DNA from: an uncultured Leptospiraceae bacterium
Lineage (GTDB): Bacteria; Spirochaetota; Leptospiria; Leptospirales; Leptospiraceae
Assembly (NCBI GenBank): GCA_937924465.1
Contig: CALDSP010000187.1
Location: 1-10,337 of the forward strand
Reading direction: 5' to 3'
Length of the DNA stretch: 10,337 nucleotides
This document shows positions 6,316 to 10,337 of this stretch, piece after piece; position 1 is the stretch's first letter, and the number at the start of each line of letters is the position of its first letter. Below the pieces are notes generated by a model. That model was not told the origin of the DNA. It did not search any database and saw only the letters and a list, made by a program, of their open reading frames with translations. Position numbers and translations under genes: made by a program.

Positions 6316-7066
6316 ATTTCCAATAAACAAAAAATTCCTGATTGCCTTGTGTTCCCAAGATAGGAGATTTGGTAAGTTTTAGAAGTTTTAAATGAGGAAT
6401 TTTTTTTATTTTTTTGAGTACTCTCTTTAAAATGCAAAAACGAATTTTACTATCTTTAACAATTCCTTTTTCTAGTTCATCTTTTTTTGCTTCAAATTGA
6501 GGTTTAATTAAACCAAGTCCTTCCAAAATAACATATCTTTTTTGGGTATAGAGTTCACTTAGTTTTTCAAGTGCTGGAACAATAGAGGTAAAACTTAAAT
6601 CTATAGTTACAAAATAATTTGTTTCTCCTTCATCGAACAAATCCCAACTTATCTTTTTATAATGAAATCGATCAAAAACCTTAACTTTAGGATTTGTTTG
6701 CAATTTATAAGCAAGTTGACCATATCCAACATCCACTGCATAAACCATTTTAGCTCCTTTTTCTAAAAGAACTTGAGTAAAGCCTCCAGTAGATGCTCCT
6801 AAATCAATACAAATTTTATTTATAACAGAAATATTTAATTTCTCCAAGATAGGTTTTAGTTTATTTACTCCACGACTTACGTTACGTGCTATTTTCTCTC
6901 GAATCCGAATATTCACAGTTATAGGAAAAAGCAATCCTTTCTTTGTTACTGGCTTATCATTCACTAAAACAGAACCAGATAAAAGAAGAGACTCTGCTTG
7001 TTCTAAAGAATCTGCAAATCCTCTTTCCACTAAGATTTCGGAAATTTTACGTTTTTCTATTTGCAA
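6308..7066 (-). CDS. tlyA: TlyA family rRNA 2'-O-methyltransferase (S4 domain plus FtsJ-like domain)
   Basis: Uses S-adenosylmethionine to methylate ribose of C1920 in 23S rRNA and, in some members, C1409 in 16S rRNA; homologues were long labelled haemolysins. The product has 252 residues. An S4 RNA-binding domain spans about 6-60 (KISEILVERG, LLSGSVLVND). A methyltransferase domain follows, with the SAM motif DLGASTGGFT (88-97). The Lys-Asp-Lys-Glu catalytic set known from mycobacterial TlyA is present as Lys69, Asp156, Lys188 (IKPQFE) and Glu244. Departures include VSRGVNKL where Gly-Gly is usual, and FDRFHYKK where a Thr-Asn-x-Arg form is usual. The TTG start is chosen because it places the S4 domain and Lys69 at normal positions. 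There is no Shine-Dalgarno, and the start lies 20 bp inside ispA, suggesting translational coupling. Which rRNA site it modifies cannot be told. Confidence 0.9.
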   Translation of the reverse strand: MQIEKRKISEILVERGFADSLEQAESLLLSGSVLVNDKPVTKKGLLFPITVNIRIREKIARNVSRGVNKLKPILEKLNISVINKICIDLGASTGGFTQVLLEKGAKMVYAVDVGYGQLAYKLQTNPKVKVFDRFHYKKISWDLFDEGETNYFVTIDLSFTSIVPALEKLSELYTQKRYVILEGLGLIKPQFEAKKDELEKGIVKDSKIRFCILKRVLKKIKKIPHLKLLKLTKSPILGTQGNQEFFVYWKFI

Positions 7067-7943
7067 TGTAAATTGGTAAATATTCAAAAAAAGAATCTTT
7101 GATTTGTTTGCCCAATTCAACTAGTTCTTGGGTAAACTTCTCCCGAAACTCCTTAGCTTTTTCAATTCCATAAAAAGTCACATAAGTAAGTTTATTTGAT
7201 TTTTCATCTTTTTTAGGTGTTTTACCTAATTCATCAAAACTACTTTCGACATCAATTATATCGTCTGTGATTTGAAAAAGAAGTCCTAATTTTTTTCCAT
7301 ATTCAAAAAATATTTTTTGATAATTCTCATAGTCATCATGCAAACGATTTCCCATAAGCAAAGAGGCAACAATTAAAGCTCCTGTTTTTTTATAATGAAT
7401 TTCTTCTAAAATCTGTGGATCGTGTATGTGACTTTTTTCATATTTTAAATCTTCCACTTGTCCAGAAACCATTCCGGGTCCTCCTGCTCCTTTATGTAAT
7501 AACATAAGAAGATCCAAAATTAAAGAAGAGCTAGATTGAATCTTAGAAAGTAAATAAAAACCAAAAGAGTTTAATGCATCCCCCGCTAAAATAGCCAAAG
7601 CCTCACCAAATTTTTTATGACATGTAAGTTTTCCTCTTCGATAGTCATCATTATCCATACTAGGAAGATCATCATGAATCAAAGAATAAGTATGAAGGCA
7701 TTCTATTGCACTAGCTACATATAAGGCATTTGTAAAATCTTGATGAGTTTTACGAGAGAGGAAAGCAGAGAGAACTAAAACAGGACGAATTCTTTTTCCA
7801 CCATTGCTTAAACTATAAAGACTAGCCTCTGTTAAATTAGAATGAAAAGTAGCTTGAATTTCGGGATAAATTATACTTTCCAAAAAAGATTCAAAACTAA
7901 ATTTTCTTTTTGCAAAAGTTTCCCGAAATTCAGTAAACTCCAT
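7047..7943 (-). CDS. ispA: Polyprenyl synthetase, probable farnesyl diphosphate synthase (IspA)
   Basis: Soluble trans-prenyltransferase that condenses isopentenyl diphosphate with allylic diphosphates to give C15 (or C20) prenyl diphosphates for quinone side chains, undecaprenyl phosphate and other isoprenoids. The product has 298 residues, typical of bacterial IspA. Landmarks are GGKRIRP (48-54), the first Asp-rich motif DDLPSMD (91-97) with the two-residue insertion of bacterial short-chain enzymes, RRGKLTCHKKFG (102-113), and the second motif DDIID (227-231). Tyr86 and Ser87, just before the first motif, fit a C15 enzyme, but chain length cannot be fixed from sequence alone. The ATG follows the ndk stop directly (TAAATG). 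In many bacteria ispA is followed by dxs and tlyA; here tlyA follows directly, and xseB and dxs are absent. Confidence 0.93.
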   Translation of the reverse strand: MEFTEFRETFAKRKFSFESFLESIIYPEIQATFHSNLTEASLYSLSNGGKRIRPVLVLSAFLSRKTHQDFTNALYVASAIECLHTYSLIHDDLPSMDNDDYRRGKLTCHKKFGEALAILAGDALNSFGFYLLSKIQSSSSLILDLLMLLHKGAGGPGMVSGQVEDLKYEKSHIHDPQILEEIHYKKTGALIVASLLMGNRLHDDYENYQKIFFEYGKKLGLLFQITDDIIDVESSFDELGKTPKKDEKSNKLTYVTFYGIEKAKEFREKFTQELVELGKQIKDSFFEYLPIYIANRKT

Positions 7944-8360
7944 TTAAGGAACTAGCTCATATCCTTTAAAGAAAAAACTAATTTCCAATTCTGCATTCTC
8001 GTCAGAATCAGAACCATGAACAGCATTTGCCTCTTTGCTTTCTGCATATAAAGCACGAATTGTTCCGGGCTTGGCTTCTTTGGGATCGGTAGCTCCAATA
8101 ACTTCGCGCCAATGAGCTACAGCATTTTCCCTTTCAAGAGCGGCGGCTACAATTGGTCCAGAAGACATATATTTACAAAGATCATTGTAAAAAGGTCTAG
8201 CCGCATGAACCTTGTAAAATTGTTTTGCATCTTCCATAGAAAGTTGCAAATATTTCATACCAAGAATTTTAAAACCTTCTTTTTCAATTCTTGCAATAAT
8301 ATCTCCCACATGCTTGTTTTTCACTGCATCGGGTTTGATCATAATTAGTGTTTTTGACAT
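7944..8360 (-). CDS. ndk: Nucleoside diphosphate kinase
   Basis: Transfers the gamma phosphate of ATP to other nucleoside diphosphates through a phosphohistidine, keeping NTP and dNTP pools balanced in the cytoplasm. The product has 138 residues, the family length. The N-terminus IMIKPDAVKN (6-15) is typical, and the catalytic His115 sits in NAVHGSDS. The nucleotide-binding GTIRALYA (99-106) differs slightly from the common GTIR-A-FA form. The start ATG has AGAGGG 5 nt upstream, at 8371-8366 on the minus strand. It lies between coaD (1-bp gap) and ispA (no gap). Confidence 0.97.
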   Translation of the reverse strand: MSKTLIMIKPDAVKNKHVGDIIARIEKEGFKILGMKYLQLSMEDAKQFYKVHAARPFYNDLCKYMSSGPIVAAALERENAVAHWREVIGATDPKEAKPGTIRALYAESKEANAVHGSDSDENAELEISFFFKGYELVP

Positions 8361-8361
8361 G

Positions 8362-8859
8362 TTATCCCTCTTTATTGATTTTAAATTTTTTCATAATTGC
8401 TTCATTAAAAATATCTGGCACATAACCTTCCACACTTTTTCCATAACGAGCAATCTCTTTTACCATACTAGAAGAGATAAATGAATTTTCACTAGAAGCC
8501 ATAAGAAAAACAGTTTCCACGTTAGGTGCTAATTTTTTGTTGAGTAAAGAAATTGCATATTCATAATCAAAATCTGCTACTGCTCTAAGTCCTCGAATGA
8601 TAGCAGTGGCTTTCTTTTCTATACAAAACTCTGCAGTCAAAGAATGAAAATAAGTAATTTCTAAATTTTCAATACTTCCTAATACTTGTTTTATGAGTTC
8701 TAATCTTTCTTCTAAAGTAAAAAGAGTTTGTTTTTTTGAATTTGTAGCTATAGCTAAAATGACTTTATCAAAAATTTTTAAAGCTCTTTTTACAATGTCA
8801 ACATGACCATTGGTGAGTGGATCAAAGGTACCAGGGTAAACAGCTATAGTTTCGTTCAT
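8362..8859 (-). CDS. coaD: Phosphopantetheine adenylyltransferase
   Basis: Catalyses the penultimate step of coenzyme A synthesis: 4'-phosphopantetheine plus ATP gives dephospho-CoA and pyrophosphate. The product has 165 residues, the usual size for this hexameric cytoplasmic enzyme. Nucleotidyltransferase motifs are intact: YPGTFDPLTNGH (8-19), which includes the Thr-x-Gly-His signature with His19; IIRGLRAVADFDYE (87-100); and the C-terminal FISSSMVKEIA (127-137). The ATG overlaps the argG stop (ATGA at 8859-8856), with only weak Shine-Dalgarno potential, so it is likely translated by coupling to argG. It has no pathway link to its neighbours beyond sharing the operon. Confidence 0.97.
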   Translation of the reverse strand: MNETIAVYPGTFDPLTNGHVDIVKRALKIFDKVILAIATNSKKQTLFTLEERLELIKQVLGSIENLEITYFHSLTAEFCIEKKATAIIRGLRAVADFDYEYAISLLNKKLAPNVETVFLMASSENSFISSSMVKEIARYGKSVEGYVPDIFNEAIMKKFKINKEG

Positions 8860-10052
8860 TTGCGCAGTCTTGCCATTTCTTTGGTCTGAAGTCCATACAA
8901 GTTTATAAATCCTTCTGCATCTTTTTGGTTATAAAGTTCTTCTTTTTCAAAAGTAGATAAATGAGGATTATATAAAGAATAATTAGACTTTCTTCCCACT
9001 ACAATACAATTTCCTTTGTAGAGTTTTACTTTCACAGTACCTGTCACGTAACGTTGTGTCTCTGCTAAATAAGCACGCATAGCTTTCATTTTTGAGGAAA
9101 ACCAATGTCCGTTGTAAATCATACGAGCAAACTCATTGGACATATCATCTTTTTGATGTTGAGTATCTCTATCTAAAGTAATGGATTCTAGATCTCTATG
9201 AGCTATGTACAAAATTGTTCCACCCGGCGTTTCATAAACCCCACGGGATTTTATTCCTACAAGTCGATTTTCTACAATATCTACACGCCCAATTCCATTT
9301 TTTCCACCAACTTGATTGAGATATTCCATAACCTCAAGAGGATTCATTTTTTTTCCATTGATAGCAACACAATTGCCTTCTTCAAAATCTAACTCTAAGT
9401 AAGTGGGGTCGTTAGGTGCATTCTCTGGAGAGACAGTAAGCACAAACATAGATTCATCGGGCTCACGATAGGGATCTTCTAAAATTCCACCTTCAAAAGA
9501 AAGATGCATAAGATTTCGATCCATAGAATAAGGTTTTTCTATTGTGACAGGAACAGGAATACCTTTAGATTTTGCGTATTCAATCAGTTCTTTTCTACCT
9601 TTGAAATCCCAAATTCTCCAAGGAGCAATAATTTGAGCCTCAGGAGCTAGTGCTTTAAACCCAAGTTCAAAACGAACCTGATCATTTCCTTTTCCAGTAG
9701 CCCCATGAGCAAAAGCATCTGCATTTTCCTTTGTAGCAACTTCTACCATGCCTTTGGCAATAAGAGGTCTTGCAAGAGAAGTTCCAAGTAAATAACGCAT
9801 TTCGTAAACAGCAGAAGCTTGGACAGCAGGAAATATGAAATCTCTTGCAAATTCTAAACGTAAATCTTCAATATAAACCTTTGAAGCTCCTGTTTTTTTC
9901 CCTTTTTCTTCTAGACCATTTAGTTCTTCATTTTGACCAATGTTAGCACAAAAGGCAATTACTTCACACTCATACTTTTCTTTTAACCAAGCTAGTATTA
10001 CAGAAGTATCTAACCCACCAGAATAAGCTAAAACAATTTTATTTACTTTCAT
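8856..10052 (-). CDS. argG: Argininosuccinate synthase
   Basis: Joins citrulline and aspartate with ATP to form argininosuccinate, the next-to-last step of arginine synthesis. The product has 398 residues, the normal length. The N-type ATP pyrophosphatase loop AYSGGLDTS is at 9-17. The substrate-binding segments GATGKGNDQVRFE (117-129), KPYSMDRNLMHLSFEGGILE (173-192) and KSRGVYETPGGTIL (268-281) are all intact. It is the first gene of the minus-strand operon. The ATG has only a modest GTGAG-like sequence upstream. No other arginine gene is in the window, so argG stands apart from argH here. No convincing ArgR box could be identified in the upstream A/T-rich DNA, and regulation by arginine remains unproven. 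Confidence 0.97.
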   Translation of the reverse strand: MKVNKIVLAYSGGLDTSVILAWLKEKYECEVIAFCANIGQNEELNGLEEKGKKTGASKVYIEDLRLEFARDFIFPAVQASAVYEMRYLLGTSLARPLIAKGMVEVATKENADAFAHGATGKGNDQVRFELGFKALAPEAQIIAPWRIWDFKGRKELIEYAKSKGIPVPVTIEKPYSMDRNLMHLSFEGGILEDPYREPDESMFVLTVSPENAPNDPTYLELDFEEGNCVAINGKKMNPLEVMEYLNQVGGKNGIGRVDIVENRLVGIKSRGVYETPGGTILYIAHRDLESITLDRDTQHQKDDMSNEFARMIYNGHWFSSKMKAMRAYLAETQRYVTGTVKVKLYKGNCIVVGRKSNYSLYNPHLSTFEKEELYNQKDAEGFINLYGLQTKEMARLRK

Positions 10053-10337
10053 GAATTTCTACTCACTAAACAAATTTTTTGATCTCAAAATCTTGGCAAG
10101 TAAAAGATTGGAAATAAGAAATTCAAACTTATATTTCACTATATTAAATTTTTGATATACTAAAAAATATATATACAATACGAAGCATAATTCGAAAAAC
10201 TTTTTTAAATAAATATTTTTTAACTTTTAGTAAAAATTGACTTGTTCCAAGAATAGTAATAGCAATACAAGATTCCCATAGATATTCTCTAAACTAAGCT
10301 AGTTTCTTACTTGACATATTTTTTTATTCACTCAAAC
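10053..10337. other. A/T-rich region upstream of argG
   Basis: No gene is seen. The region should contain the promoter of argG-coaD-ndk-ispA-tlyA. The best minus-strand -10 candidate is TATAGT at 10143-10138, about 85 bp before the argG start, but its -35 partner (TTTTTA) is weak. Small inverted repeats are present: AATCTT/AAGATT at 10089-10109 and AAACTA/TAGTTT at 10291-10305. A TTGACA at 10311-10316 on the + strand could be a -35 box of a gene beyond the window, but no matching -10 appears before the end. Confidence 0.45.

Noticed and set aside
6395..6416. T-rich run as terminator for the + strand nuo/lipoprotein transcript
   Set aside because: The T-run lies inside tlyA, reflecting Lys-rich codons on the other strand, and no stem-loop precedes it.
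7067..7120. Longer TlyA starting at TTG 7120
   Set aside because: The extra 18 residues are not part of the S4 domain, lack a ribosome binding site and would deepen the overlap with ispA to 74 bp.
10160..10200. TATGCTTCGTATTGTATATAT on the minus strand as the argG promoter
   Set aside because: It looks promoter-like, but no -35/-10 pair with proper spacing could be made, and such strings are common in A/T-rich DNA.

Overview
The window looks like chromosomal housekeeping DNA from a low-GC (about one third G+C by eye) Gram-negative bacterium. The best guess is a spirochaete of the Leptospira group. This rests on recalled similarity, mainly in NuoB (an 'ACSDMDIARFG' variant after the CC pair and a long charged C-terminus), and on a lipoprotein with a relaxed lipobox. 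No database search was run, so the assignment is tentative. There are no tRNA, rRNA, CRISPR or mobile-element signals, and no signs of recent transfer.

Positions 1-290 are a non-coding, very A/T-rich leader with two perfect 9-bp hairpins. Positions 291-5805 (+ strand) carry a tight respiratory complex I operon in the order nuoA-B-C-D-E-F-H. It holds the peripheral-arm subunits NuoB, C, D, E and F and the membrane subunits NuoA and NuoH. NuoG should lie between F and H but is missing, and NuoI and NuoJ-N do not follow H. The remaining complex I genes must be elsewhere, or the enzyme is reduced. Positions 5842-6315 (+) hold a small unrecognised predicted lipoprotein, probably read through from nuoH.

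Positions 6308-10052 are on the - strand and form a second compact operon, read right to left: argG (arginine synthesis), coaD (coenzyme A synthesis), ndk (nucleotide balance), ispA (isoprenoid chain elongation) and tlyA (rRNA 2'-O-methyltransferase). Every junction overlaps or is within 1 bp, so translation is probably coupled. The two operons converge, with an 8-bp overlap between the lipoprotein gene and tlyA and no visible terminator. Positions 10053-10337 are an A/T-rich region upstream of argG that presumably holds its promoter.

Start sites were revised where sequence context argued for it: nuoB at 659, nuoE at 2951, nuoF at 3433, nuoH GTG at 4729, the lipoprotein at 5842 and tlyA TTG at 7066. 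I see no clearly novel biological system. The points most worth checking are the missing nuoG/nuoI, the convergent overlap without a terminator, the orphan hairpin at 30-53, and some unusual residues in NuoD and TlyA.
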